Assembly (NCBI RefSeq): GCF_019649055.1
Contig: NW_026570249.1
Span: forward strand, 124,001 to 188,000
Direction: 5' to 3'
DNA from: Paramacrobiotus metropolitanus
Taxonomy: Eukaryota > Tardigrada > Eutardigrada > Parachela > Macrobiotidae
Length of the DNA: 64,000 nucleotides
Below the pieces are notes generated by a model. That model was not told the origin of the DNA. It saw only the letters and a list, made by a program, of their open reading frames with translations, and did not search any database. Below are positions 11,821 through 23,432 of the stretch, piece by piece. The position numbers were made by a program, and so were the translations under genes. How positions within the stretch are numbered: position 1 is the first letter of the stretch; the number at the start of each line of letters is the position of its first letter.

Positions 11821-12238
11821 AGGGAATTTTAGATTTCACATGGTTCAGGCTCCGTCCACTAGAAACTACCGCGTCACATAAACAGTACGTTACCAGATTG
11901 AACAGCGTTCAAAATGCTTGTACGGATGCACACATGCAGTGACGTACAGCTGAAAAATAAATCGAGTCGAGAGTGCCGAGAGCGTGACCAACCTGCTCTC
12001 GGGGAGGCGGTTAGAGCACACAAAAAAGATCCACAGGCAGCATACGCTGGCTTATTGCTCAGCCATACGGCTGAGCCGTTGCACAGATCCACGCAAGGGA
12101 GATAGTTTTTACGCGTCAGCCAACGACGTTAGGTTACGGCGCCTTACGTCGCGAACGGACGTAAATCGACCCGTAACGCCAACTTCTACCCGCACGTCGA
12201 ACTGGACGGAACTTGTTTTGTGAAATCTAAAATTCGCT
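11821..12238. mobile_element. 418-bp non-autonomous DNA transposon with 3-bp ATT duplication
   Basis: The ends are inverted: AGGGAATTTTAGATTTCACA at the left and, read on the other strand, AGCGAATTTTAGATTTCACA at the right. ATT is duplicated at 11818-11820 and 12239-12241. The paralogues read continuously across this point in exon 2 (GTAGCATTCTA), so the insertion is clear. A 3-bp duplication suggests a PIF/Harbinger-like mobiliser. No transposase is seen. Confidence 0.82.
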
Positions 12239-12527
12239 ATTCTAGAGTTGATACGGTTCCCGGCACTCTCTTGAAAATCATTTGTCCGATACTGGCTTCG
12301 AGACAGTTATCAAGGCCTTTCCAGCAAGGATTTCGCGGACGACTGGCGCACTCGCGTGGACTAACCGGTGTTCCGTCGTATCGTGGGAAAATATCTTCCC
12401 CTATGATTGCATTTGTTAAAACCTTTAAAGCTGGGTGATTTCGTAATTGTCATATAAACTAACCTCTACAGGTCACCCAAAAAATTCCGTGCATTGCAAG
12501 AGAATAAGCAAATGTTTTATGCACCAT

Positions 12528-13385
12528 TTTTAAACAAAGCGTTCTAAACGCTAAACATCAAATAACAGACTATCTGTACACGAATAAGGATCAGGCAGAG
12601 AAATTCTGTTGCCAGCAACTCTGCTTATTTAGCTGATTTATCAAAACATGTGGCAAGATGCCAAAAACTAGGTACGGAAATCGAAGGCAACAGAAGTATG
12701 CACTAAAGTACTCTGTATAAGCACAATCTTTTTCGACAACGATGCTGTAGATTTCCGTTTTTAATTACAACGGCTGCCTAAGGAATTTGGGTTCAACAGT
12801 CAAATTACGATATTGCTGAGCGTATACTGTATGTGTATTGTACATGTATGCCCATGCACACATCATAATTATGTCCAGACTCTAGAATAATAATAATTAT
12901 CACCTGGAGCGAAGCCGAGGTGGTCTAATTGCAGGAACAATGCTACGACTGATTTTCGCCGTTAAAAGTGACCAGCATGATATCACGGTGGTCTAACATC
13001 ATTCTTTTCTTCTTGCAAACACATCTGGCCGGTAATACGAAAATTATTAAGTATCAATTTGGCAAAGCTAAAACGGATTAGCGCAGCGCTGAATGACTGC
13101 TAGGATAGTGTCCAGCTAACTGATAGCTAACCAGTACACAACCAAGGTAACTTAAATACCGTTTTACAGGTAAATACTTTATTAGGTTGTGCTTAGATTT
13201 TTGAGTTATTTCCGCAAGCGCAAAAATGCCTCAAACTTTTATTTTAACACAATACAATACCCACTACCTTTGAATTATCTCGGAGACGAATGCCATATCC
13301 TACAGCGATGCCGGTACTCAGGCATGTATAATCGTTTTCCATTGCCATTCTGCTAGATAGCATATACGTCTTAAAACTCCTTTTT
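12528..13385. other. spacer between LRR copies A and B
   Basis: No gene. It is clearly homologous to 19864-20742 (for example TGGAGCGAAGCCGAGGTG at about 12904 and 20254), showing that the whole block was duplicated. AATAAA signals for copy B on the minus strand occur at about 13238-13243 and 13178-13183. Confidence 0.7.
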
Positions 13386-14583
13386 TCAACAAGAAGTGTT
13401 AATTGAAAAAGTGTAATTGTCCTCTCTGTATCCACGACGTCGCTCCGCGAAATAGGACAAGTTTTTCGGGGCACAGTCTACAGCAAGGAATATCGACTTT
13501 CTGTATACTCGTGCACTGGGATGATTTCCGATAATGTATAATTCCCCTTCGTCGCGGTCGCTCTGGAGGTAAGGATTGGCATTCAGCCAGTTCCGCAGCC
13601 ACGCATAATCGCAAGCACAGTGAATCTTACGAATAGCCGCCTGGATCTGAGGAGTAGCGTACTGGTTATCGTGATCATTTTCGTGAAGTCGACCAAGAAG
13701 ATTCGCGTATTCATTTTCTAGTTGGAGTGACCTTAGCTGCGGGAGATCCTTGAATGTCTCCGGCTCAATCGATTCAATGGACGTCATATGGAAATCAAGA
13801 TTTCTCAAATTCTTGAAGTGGCGGAAATCGTCTCGTTTTATCACTAAACTGGTGCAGCCATGAAACTGCAAGTACAGCAAATTCGGCAATCGCAATGTCC
13901 CCAACGTGGATGTGGCCGTATTGTCTCGGCAGCTCCAGTACTGCAGCTCAATTAATTGTGTTCTAATTGGGTCGACAAGCTGCTGCGTTAGCTGGTAAGA
14001 GTCTCCACCATTTGCAAATACCTTAACAGCTCGATTTGGATTAACGATGGCAATACTGCTCGCAGTGTCCAAAAAATCCTACAACCCAGTACCGGTGTCA
14101 GACTCCATGCTGCTACAAAGTGCTACTTTTACTGTGCCATATACGGTTCATTTCTCATTGTCAGACCCGTGTACTGAACTCATAATAATATTACTGACTT
14201 TTGACATATAATTATAAGTGCAAATGTTACAAGTGTGACTGCCTCTGCTAAATGTTCCGTTACAACGAACTGCACTTACACGAGCAGTGGCATTTTTGTA
14301 GCATTCTAAAGTCCACACGGTTCCCGGCACTTTCCTGAAAAGCATTTGCCCGATACCGGCTTCAAGACAGTTAGCAAGACCTTTCCAGCAAGCATTCCTT
14401 GGGCGACTGGCACACTCGCGTTGACTAATCGGTGTTCCGTCGTACCGTGGTAAATTACTTTGCCCTGCAAAGTAGTATAAGTTGGCTACTTTTGTAGGTA
14501 GTTATAAGTTATAACTAACCTCTGGAAGCCATAAAAAAAACACCGCAAAATAAAGGAAAATATGCCAACAGATTATGGGTCAT
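13386..14583 (-). CDS. secreted leucine-rich-repeat protein, type 2, copy B
   Basis: Exons 14583-14520 (64 nt), 14464-14280 (185 nt) and 14078-13386 (693 nt) join in phase and give 313 residues. Exon 1 is a signal peptide. Exon 2 is an N-terminal cysteine cap (REC..., CWKGL, NCLEA, LECYK). Exon 3 has about three LRRs (LPNLLYLQFHGC, FKNLRNLDFHMTSIES, LPQLRSLQLENE) and an LRRCT-like cap with CACDYAWLRNWL and a later DC. It ends in SINTSC, a tail shared with copy D. The product is probably extracellular; the ligand is unknown. It is closer to copy C than to A or D (MDTASSIAIVNP start of exon 3). Confidence 0.85.
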
Positions 14584-15459
14584 TTTTAGACGATCGCTCT
14601 TTTAAAGATTACAAACTGTTGTTCCCGCTAAATATTAGTCAGCATAACGAGTAGTAACTGCACGAATATGATTAATATTCACCATGCAGAGAATTCAAAA
14701 ACTATCTTGATTTATCAAAAACTACTGTCGATTGCCAAAAAATTCTGCAGCAACCGACGACCGGCAACCTCATACATATACTTCAAGTAGCACAATCTCA
14801 TAAGTATTTATCAGTTTACTCAATCTGCTCGAAAAATATTGTAGATTTCCGGTTTAATATTAAACAGTACAACAGTAGCTACGTATCGAATCTAGTGGGA
14901 TTAACCTTCGAACTTGAATTATGATATCGCACAGGCCCGCAAATCAGGATAGCGCCAAAATAGCGGTAAATGTCCTCTGGCTGTAAGTTATCACCACATT
15001 CGCCTTCCGGTTACGTGTGAAAAACCGCTTCGATTCACACCTATATACAGTATGTGAATATAAAAATAAGTTTTCATAATACGTTAGCATACTTCTTATA
15101 TATTATACAAGAAAAAGGCTCGGCCTCGCCTCCACGTTTCTTGTGTTCCCCAGTCTACGGCCGGTTTATTCGAATGATTTCGATAAGTTATTTAGTTAAC
15201 ATCTTATTCCTTCAGCGAAATACAATGGTCCGAAAAAAGCGCTAAATCACAGATAGGATAAAACATGAATTTATGGCTTTTGTGCACTCAGATGCATTCT
15301 GTGACTTTGACTCTTTTGTTAACTTTTCCATCCCGACTCTGAGCCTACCAGCTACTACATTTGAACCTGAAGAATGCTTGCAAAAGATGCTGGTGGTAGT
15401 TTGGTCTCTCAATCACCTAGCGGGCTTCGTGTGAGGGACAGTAGCGGTACTTCGGTCAC
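14584..15459. other. intergenic between duplicated blocks
   Basis: No gene supported. The segment 14700-15060 resembles 22040-22420 behind copy C, marking the right end of the duplicated unit. Confidence 0.55.
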
Positions 15460-17902
15460 GATTTTTCAATAAAGCACCGGTTAAACCGACGGATGACCTT
15501 TGCTGGCTGGAATGCCTTACCAGGGCACATTTTCCGGGTCCAAATTCAGAAAAATCTGATCTTTGGCAGGAACATATTATACCATCGTAGTATATTTAAA
15601 AAAATAATTTCAGCTGCTGACACTCAAAGGGCGTGGCCATACAAAATTAATAAGTAGTAAGTAATAGTACATACTATTGCACTGCACTAGTGTAGTACCC
15701 TAACAGCTGTTTGTATCAGTGTAATAATAATAAACAGGAAATTTTCATCTTTTGCCGAATGACAGTGTACGACTATGGCACGGTTAAAAAATAAGGAACT
15801 TTAATATTTATGACAAGTTTCGGAAGCACAGTGCAGACAGTGAGGAAAAGCAAAATCTAGAATTCAAATACAGTGGCAGTATGTGGTACGTACTGTTGCA
15901 CTACCGCAAAGAATCGCAGCTACAAAATGGTTTTTATACTGTGTCGTCTTAACGTTTGCACATGAAATTTTTCATTTAGCATAATGTGGCAAAATACTAC
16001 GTTCCTGCAAGAGGTGAAACTTTCCTGATCTGCTGTTATTTTATAAAAAGCCTGTGCGGGTATTGCGCTAGTGCATTCACTGCATTGTAATAACATGCAG
16101 TATTACGCACTTCTTAATTTTGTTTGGCCACGCCCTTTGAGTGTCAGCAGCTGAAATTATTTTTTTAAATATACTACGATGGTATACTATGTTCCTGCGA
16201 AAGATCAGATTTTTCTGAATTTGGACCCGGAAAATGTGCCCTGGTTAGTTTATTGTCCATGCATAAGTCCATACATAAAGCCAAAACATGTTTACGAATT
16301 ATCCGAATTTTTGGCCGTTTGATTCGTGTTATTCATTAACTGCTACTAACTGGATAAATTTTTTTTTAAATGATACATCGACGAAGACGATTTGATATTA
16401 GAGGTAATGCCATCAATCCCAACAACGATGAGTTTATTGCGCACGAAGCCGATATAGCCAAATTGACGGTTCTGCATGAATATGGTGGACTGTTAACTGT
16501 TTCCGATTTGGATATTTTTCCGGAGCGGACTGACACCAGTTGGCAGTCGGTTAAACTAGAATAATTACAAAGACTAGTCTTTGTACACTATTTAGTTTAC
16601 GGCTTGTTTTCGTCAGGTCTATGGAAAGTCTGTAACCAAAATGTTACACGATTCTGATTCGCACATTTTAGGGGGGTGGTTTAGGACAGCACAAGCATCA
16701 AGTTACACAAAGGAAGATACTGTAAGGGACTATCTAGAAACTACGTTCCCGAAAATTCGTTCTGTACGTAGTTTGTGTATGGTCCCTAACTATACCATTA
16801 ATTACAAATTTATAGTTCACGAATAATACGTAATTTGCACAGCGAGTCCGCGACGGAATGTTTTCGCTGACTGCGAAGCAGACAAGAAAACGCCACTTCG
16901 TGTTTCTACTTGCCGAACATTCAAAGTTTGTACTTCCCTACCTGAAATCTACAGCGTATTTGAGATTTTGTCTATGACTATTTAAACAAGTGAAACGTTA
17001 ACCTTTAATAAGTATCATGTCACAAGTACAAACTTAGTACTAGAAAACATTAATCTCATAACAGAAACACTTCCTCAATGCTATCCTGATCGGGAATTGT
17101 ACCCATTACACAAATCGCATTCCCCCGTTGCATCTGGATAGAGAGTCGCTGTCTAAAAAACTCTTTCGCACGTTTCTGGCCTGTGGCGGTGGCCATACCG
17201 CTTCCAACCTTATCCACAAGCCTTTTTGTTCCATCTCCCCACGGTCCGTAAACAAGTCAGTGTAGAGGGAAAACTGTTCTGAAGAGTGGCTTTACTGTAC
17301 TTCTACCAAACTGCTTGTTTTATCACGAGGAGACTGAGAATTATGAAACCGATACTTCTATACGTATTCTTGTACAAAGAATTTCACCAGTAAAACCATG
17401 ATATTAAAATTGTAACGTTGGTTAATCTGCAGAGCTTCTTCCCATCTCCGGGATGGATTCGACTGCATTGCCAGCCGAGAATTAATCCGCAACGTATATA
17501 AGGTGAACCTTGGTTCCCTTGCTTGTCACAAAGAATCTCCGTATGTCCTAGCTATATGGAGGACTACAAGACGAATGATTGGGTGTACAATTCTGGAGAG
17601 CATCCGTCGAATCTCTACAGCGCTAATTCTTTGTTCAGAAGAACCGTTTATGTTGACGACCAAATTTCTAGTCATCCATCGTGGACGAACATAAAGACAT
17701 TTCTTAATAAAAAGAGCGGAATGGAGACATAAGTCGGCACTGCATTTCTTCTTCCATGATTGCACTTATAATCTGGCAAATGTTTACAAGCAGGACACTA
17801 CAAATAGTTTGCTTTGCTCATAAATTCTATTCTCAGTGACGCAGTTAGAAGGCAGTATAACGTAGGCAAAGATAAGCTTGAATTAAATTTAGCAGTTGGC
17901 TA
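15460..17902 (+). pseudogene. glycosyltransferase paralogue, degenerate
   Basis: Pieces matching the intact gene at 7.1-8.4 kb appear in order: 15460-15519, 16245-16520 (EADIAKLTVLHEYGG and SDLDIF, so the DXD is still visible), 16907-16950, and 17433-17902 (exon 2). The membrane-anchor exon start is missing. A 725-bp MITE sits at 15520-16244, and an extra stretch of about 390 bp (roughly 16521-16906) interrupts exon 1 just after the DXD. Exon 2 has a deletion near 17550 that changes the frame, and further shifts follow. No intact product is possible. Confidence 0.85.
15520..16244. mobile_element. 725-bp MITE with long inverted repeats, TTA duplication
   Basis: The left arm CCAGGGCACATTTTCCGGGT... 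is repeated inverted at the right (...AAAATGTGCCCTGG); the arms are about 130 bases and nearly identical. TTA flanks both ends (15517-15519 and 16245-16247). Removing the element rejoins the glycosyltransferase sequence exactly where the intact copy is continuous. The 3-bp TTA target fits PIF/Harbinger. There is no coding capacity. Confidence 0.88.
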
Positions 17903-18290
17903 ATTTCTGAAGATTTTCATACGAGCGTTACAGCCCATAGGCATAAACGCATAACAGTTTCTCTGCGCTGCTGTATTGCCTCATGGCCACCGTATAATCA
18001 AATGCGCATCGGCTGCAAATTCAAATTTAAAATATTAATTATTGTGCCGCCGCAGATATAGATTTCACAAAAGCCAATTCCTTTTGCGCAGCAAGGAGTA
18101 GCAGGGAAGAACAAACGTTCCGCTAGAAAGGACCAGACGCGGCATAGATCTACTACATAGATTCTTATGAACCTTATGAAAAGTAACTTGTGAAAACAGG
18201 CTGCACTCGGGCACTCAGGCTTGTGCTTACTTTACATACTGTATATCTTTACCTTGAGTGATGGTAACTCTGCCGGACATCACGTTTTAA
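17903..18290. other. intergenic
   Basis: No gene seen. Confidence 0.5.
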
Positions 18291-18529
18291 GGGGAACACT
18301 AGCAGTAGAAAGCGGGTTTGGGGAAACGGGAATGGTTTGAATTTCACTTTGAAAACGATGGCCAGGTATGTGTTTTAACAATTTGACTGAACGCAGAGAG
18401 GATCGCGTCACACCATTGTGCAGCTAAATCTTCTCTGCGTTCAGTTAAAGTTGTGAAAACACATATCCGGCCATCGTTTTCAAACCATACCCGTTTTCCC
18501 AAACCCGCTTTCTACTACTAGTGATCCCC
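18291..18529. mobile_element. 239-bp MITE flanked by TTAA (piggyBac type)
   Basis: The left end GGGGAACACTAG and right end CTAGTGATCCCC begin a nearly perfect inverted repeat of about 100 bases per arm around a short centre. TTAA lies on both sides (18287-18290 and 18530-18533). The corresponding place in the first block (before LRR copy A) lacks it. TTAA targets are the mark of piggyBac mobilisation. Confidence 0.85.
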
Positions 18530-18548
18530 TTAAAGATTCTGCATGCAT

Positions 18549-19863
18549 TTAGCACGAAGTGTTAATTGCAAACTTGTGGTGAAAATCTGTCTCGTATTCA
18601 AGGTATCGCTGGAAAATAGATAAATTTTTCGAGGCACAGTCTACAGCCAGAAACATCGCCCTTCTGGAAACGCTTGCACTGGCATGGTTTCCGATGACGT
18701 ACAACTCCCCTTCGTCGCGATCGCTCAGCAGATAAGGGTTGGCATCCAGCCAGTTCCGTAACCATGCATAATCGCAGGCACAATGAAGTTTACGAATGGT
18801 CGACCGGATTTCCGGAGTTGCATACTCGCTAGTGAAATCTGCTTCGCCGAGTCGCAAAAGGAAACTCGCATACCTGTTCTCTAGCTGAAGTGACCTTAGT
18901 TGTGGGAGATCTTTGAATGTCTCCGGTTCAATCGACTCAATGGTGGTTAGGTAAAAATCAAGATTTCTCAAATTCTTGAAGTGGCGGAAATCGTCTCGTT
19001 TTATCACCAACCTGGTGCAACCAGAAAATTGCAAGTACAGCAAATTTGGCAGTCGCAGTGCCCCAACCGTGGATGTGGCCGAATTGTCCCGACAATGCCA
19101 AAAATACAGCTCAATTAGTTGCGTTCTAATTGGGTCGACAAGTTGGTGTGTTAGCTGGAAGGAATCGCCGCCGGGGGCAAACAATCGGACAGCTCGGTTG
19201 GGATTACTGATGGCAATGCTACTGGCACTGTCCAAAAAATCCTAAAATCCATCATCGGTATTTTATTCTACTGCTACTGTTATCTCTACTGTGTCTTAGC
19301 TCAACTTAATTCTCCCAGTTCGGTGTATCAATCTCATCAAAATATAATTATTATTTCATTTAACCGTAATGTAACTCAGCTTGTACTTCGGTATACTATG
19401 CAGATCTATTAATGAATTTTTCAAATACAAAGTAAATACATGTAGAAGTACGAGTGTACTAACAGTACACTCGTATTAGCTACTAACAGTACTCGTACTA
19501 GTTGTTTGAGCTGCCGGTAACGAATCCCTACCAGAGTATGTTTGTGCTTACCCGAGCCGTGACGTTGTTGTAGCATTCTAAAGTTGATATGGTTCCCGGC
19601 ACTCTCCTGAAAATCATTTGTCCGATACTGGCTTCGAGGCAGTTATCAAGACCTTTCCAACAAGTGTTTCTTGGACGACTGGCGCACTCGCGTTGACTAA
19701 CCTGTGTTCCGTCGTACCGTGGGAAATTATCATCCCCTACAATTGCAATTGTCAAAAGCTTTAGAGCTGGATGATTTCGTTATTTCCATATAAACTAACC
19801 TCTACAGGTCACCCAAGAAATTCCGTACAGTGCAACAAAAAAAGCAAGTGTTTTATGCACCAT
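18549..19863 (-). CDS. secreted leucine-rich-repeat protein, type 1, copy D (intact)
   Basis: Exons 19863-19800, 19736-19552 and 19241-18549 (64, 185 and 693 nt) join in phase and give 313 residues. The exon 1 signal peptide is MVHKTLAFFVALYGISW. Exon 2 has four cysteines (REC, NTCW, DNCL, LECY). Exon 3 starts DFLDSASSIAISNP, has LRRs (LPNLLYLQFSGCTRLVIKRD, FKNLRNLDFYLTTIESIEP, LPQLRSLQLENR) and a C-terminal cap (HCACDYAWLRNWL ... VDC), and ends INTSC. It is the intact counterpart of the broken copy A. Introns are about 63 and 310 bases. The function is unknown; the domain layout fits an extracellular recognition protein. Confidence 0.87.
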
Positions 19864-20742
19864 TTTTTAACAAGGATGCTCTAAAAATTTTATGAGCTGT
19901 GCTTTACGCTAATCCTCAAATAACAGACTGCACGAATAAGAATCAGGCAGACAACTCTGTTGCCGGCAACTCTGCTTATTTAGCTGATTTATCAAAAGAT
20001 GTGGCAAGATGCCAAAAACTAGAGTACAGTAATCGACGGTAACAGAAGTTTGCACTACAGTAGAGTACTCTGTATAAGCACAATCTTTTCAATAAGGATG
20101 CTGTATTTTTCTTTTTAATTACAAGCCTGTTGAATCTAGATTCAACATTTTAATTACGATATTGCGTATACACAACGTGTATGTAAGTACTAGCATGTAA
20201 GTACGCCCATGCACATGTGTGTCCAGACTCCAGAGTAATTATGAATTATCAACTGGAGCGAAGCCGAGGTGATCTAATTTCAGGATCAATGCAGTGACCG
20301 ATTTCGTCCGTTACGAAAGTGACCAACATCACATCACGGCGATCAAACCTCACTATTTTCTTCTTTCAAACACTTTTGGTCGGTAACATAAAAACTGTTA
20401 CGTATAAATTTAGCAAAGCTAAAACGGATTAGCGCAGCGCTGAATGACTGCTACCAGTAGCATATATAGGGAGGAATATTGAGCTAACCTGTGCTCAACC
20501 AAGGTAACTTAAATATCGTTTTTCATGTAAATGCTGTATTTATGTATTAGCAGGTCGTATTCAGATCTGCCGCAAACGTAAAGATGACGCGAACGTTTAT
20601 TTTAAACGCAGTACAATACACCAGTATCGATCTATCTCAGAAACGCATGCCAGAATCTGCAGTGATGCCGGTACTGAGGCATATATGGTCGTTTTCCATA
20701 GCCATTCTGCTAGATATAATATGTCTGTCTTAAAACTCCTTT
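19864..20742. other. spacer between LRR copies D and C
   Basis: Homologous to 12528-13385. It holds no gene. AATAAA for copy C on the minus strand is at about 20596-20601. Confidence 0.7.
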
Positions 20743-21933
20743 TTAACAAGAAGTGTAATTGTCCTCTTTGTATCCACGATGTCGCTCCGCAAAATAGGAT
20801 AAGTTTTTCGAGGCACAGTCTACAGCAAGAAATATCGACTTTCTGTATACTCGTGCACTGGGATGATTTCCGATAATGTATAATTCCCCTTCGTCGCGGT
20901 CGCTCAGAAGAAAAGGACTGGCTTTCAGCCAGTTCCGCAGCCATGCATAATCGCAGGCACAGTGAATCTTACGAATAGCCGCCTGGATCTGAGGAGTAGC
21001 GTACTGGTTATCGTGATCATTTTCGTGAAGTCGACCAAGAAGATTCACGTAGTCGTGTTCTAGCTGGAGTGACCTCAGCTGCGGGAGATCCTTGAATGTC
21101 TCCGGCTCAATCGATTCAATCGACGTCATGTGGAAATCAAGATTTCTCAAATTCTTGAAGTGGCGAAAATCGTCTCGTTTTATCACTAAACTGGTGCAGC
21201 CATGAAACTGCAAGTACAGCAAGTTCGGCAATCGCAATGCCCCCAACGTGGTTGTGGCCGTGTTGTCTCGGCAGCTCCAGTAATGCAGCTCAATTAATTG
21301 TGCTCTTATCGGGTCGACAAGCTGCTGTGTTAGCTGGTAGGAGTCTTCACCGTTTGCAAACACTTTAACAGCTCGGTGTGGATTAACGATGGCAATACTA
21401 CTGGCAGTGTCCAAAAAATCCTACAATCCAATGCCGGTATTGGACTAGCTATGTACTGCTAGAAAGTAGAAAGCGGTACTTTACTATGCCATATTCGGTC
21501 CATTTCTCAGACCGCTGTGTAAAGCTGATATATTTTGACTCACTTTTAACATATCTGTATACTGTAAATGCAAATGTTACCTGTGTGACTGTGTCCGCTA
21601 AATTGCTAGTTACAGCTTACTCCACTTACACGGGCAGTGACATTTTTGTAGCATTCTAACGTCCACACGGTTCCCGGCACTTTCCTGAAAATCATTTGCC
21701 CGATACCGGCTTCGAGACAGTTATCAAGACCTTTCCAGCAAGCATTTCTTGGGCGACTGGCGCACTCGCGTTGACTAACCGGTGTTCCGTCGTACCGTGG
21801 TAAACTGCTTTGCGCTGCGAAGCATCATAATTTCGTTACTTTTGTGTATATGGTATATAAGTAACTGACCTCTGCAAGACAACAAGAAAGCTCCGCAAAA
21901 TAAAAGAAAATATGGCAATAGAATATGAGCCAT
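20743..21933 (-). CDS. secreted leucine-rich-repeat protein, type 2, copy C
   Basis: Exons 21933-21870 (64 nt), 21814-21630 (185 nt) and 21420-20743 (678 nt) join in phase and give 308 residues. The signal peptide is MAHILLPYFLLFCGAFLLS. The cysteine cap, LRRs (LPNLLYLQFHGCTSLVIKRD, LPQLRSLQLEHDY) and C-terminal cap (CACDYAWLRNWLKASP) match copy B closely. The C-terminal tail is shortened by a few residues just before the shared TSC ending. Exon lengths 1 and 2 are the same as in copies B and D, a strong sign of tandem duplication. Confidence 0.86.
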
Positions 21934-23432
21934 TTTTAAACGAAATTCTTCTAACGATGATAAACTGTGGATTCCCGCTAAATATTAAAAAAATAACGAG
22001 TTGCAACTGCACGAATATGAGTAAGATTCACCATGCAGAGAATTATGTTGCCGGTGCCTAAGTTTGTTCCACTGATTTATCGAAAACTACTGCCCATTGC
22101 CAAAAAAAACTCTGCAGCAACCGACGACCGGCAACCTTTTACATGTGGCACAATCTCAGAAGTATTTATCGGTTTACTCAATCTGCTCGAAAAAGATATT
22201 GTAGAATTCCGGTTTGGTTACAGTACAACACTGACTACGCTTTGAATCTAGTGGGTTCATCCTTCGAACTTGTATTATGATATCGCACCGGCCCACAAAT
22301 CTGGAAAGCGCCAAAATGGCGGTAAATATTCTCCGGTTGTAAGTTGTCACCACATTCGTCTTCCGGTTACATAAAGTGTGATCATGAAAAACCGCTTCAA
22401 TACACACCCATATCCTGTACTTACGTGTAAGCAGAAATGGGTTTTCATAATACGTCAAGATACTTTATATATAGCACGTTAATAACGTTATCATTCATAC
22501 TGCAGCTTTAAGAAACCAGCGTTAAGGCCATGGGTTTCAGTTCACTCCTACAAGGCAAAACTTTAAGTTTCTAAGTCAAAGAACACAAACATGTATGCAG
22601 AACCATGACGTCGCCAGATTAGATACAACGACACATGACATGTTGCACGCGTTTTTGCATTATCACAAAGTAACTTTCAGGTAAATCATTACTCACACCA
22701 TGGATTTCTCAACTTGCGTGTTGCACTTTAAAGGACTTTCCCGGCATCCTACTTGTGTTTGTGCATCTGCAAAATTCCACAATAAAAGGGCGGGCATGTT
22801 GATCCCAGGAAAGGTAATTCCTTCCTGCGCTTGATGATAAACTACAGAAGCTAATTCCCAAACTAGCGACGTAACCTTACGAACGGTATACTGCGCCTTG
22901 CATGATACTGGAGCTTGGATACACGTCAGTGTATTTGTTATGGTGATTACACTAATGGCTAATTCGATTGTTAAGTTCTCGGTGGGCGCCTTTAAACGCT
23001 TTTATATTTAAGGCGTTATTCACCTCAGATAAACCGGAAAATATTGCAGATTATGGCCGCTTCCCTAAAGTCTAGGATTTTAATTGGCGCGCGGCTTCTG
23101 CACCAGGCATTTAAACTGCGCAGGCGTTTTCCGGTCGGCATGTCCCAGAACGCTCTTCTGCATCACAATTGCGGGTTTCTAGCTACGCATGGCCTATGTT
23201 GATGAATAGATACATATGCATTCCACAATAACATTTTAACGAATCCACATCGAGTGTAACATGATCATTTAATTGCGCTGATGAGGATTCATGCTTTTTA
23301 CTTTATACGTGATCAACCCATGGAAAAACCAAGAATCGCGGTTAAAAATAAAGAAGCACGGAAATTTACTCTTGCTCTTTCTTTTTCATTTACGTCTACA
23401 TCATAACTCGCGCTTCGAAGCTAAAACTGGTG
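21934..23432. other. intergenic
   Basis: The left part to about 22450 is homologous to 14600-15060. No gene is supported. The final 200 bases are presumed promoter of the GPCR gene. Confidence 0.55.

Larger units (their letters stand above)
9235..12527 (-). pseudogene. LRR type 1 gene, copy A, broken by two transposon insertions
   Basis: The exon layout of the intact paralogue at 18.5-19.9 kb is recognisable. Exon 1 (12527-12464) encodes the signal peptide. Exon 2 (12400-11795) is split by a 418-bp insertion at 11821-12238. Exon 3 (10074-9235) is split by a 152-bp insertion at 9457-9608. Each insertion is flanked by a target duplication, and removing it recovers the paralogue sequence. The 154 bases gained in exon 3 shift the reading frame inside the C-terminal cap (CDYAWLRNWL), so no full-length product is expected. 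Intron 2 is about 1.7 kb instead of about 0.3 kb because it contains the nested gene at 10788-11713. Upstream coding (LPNLLYLQFHGC..., ESIEPETFKDLPQLRSLQL) is otherwise well kept, which suggests recent loss. Confidence 0.85.
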
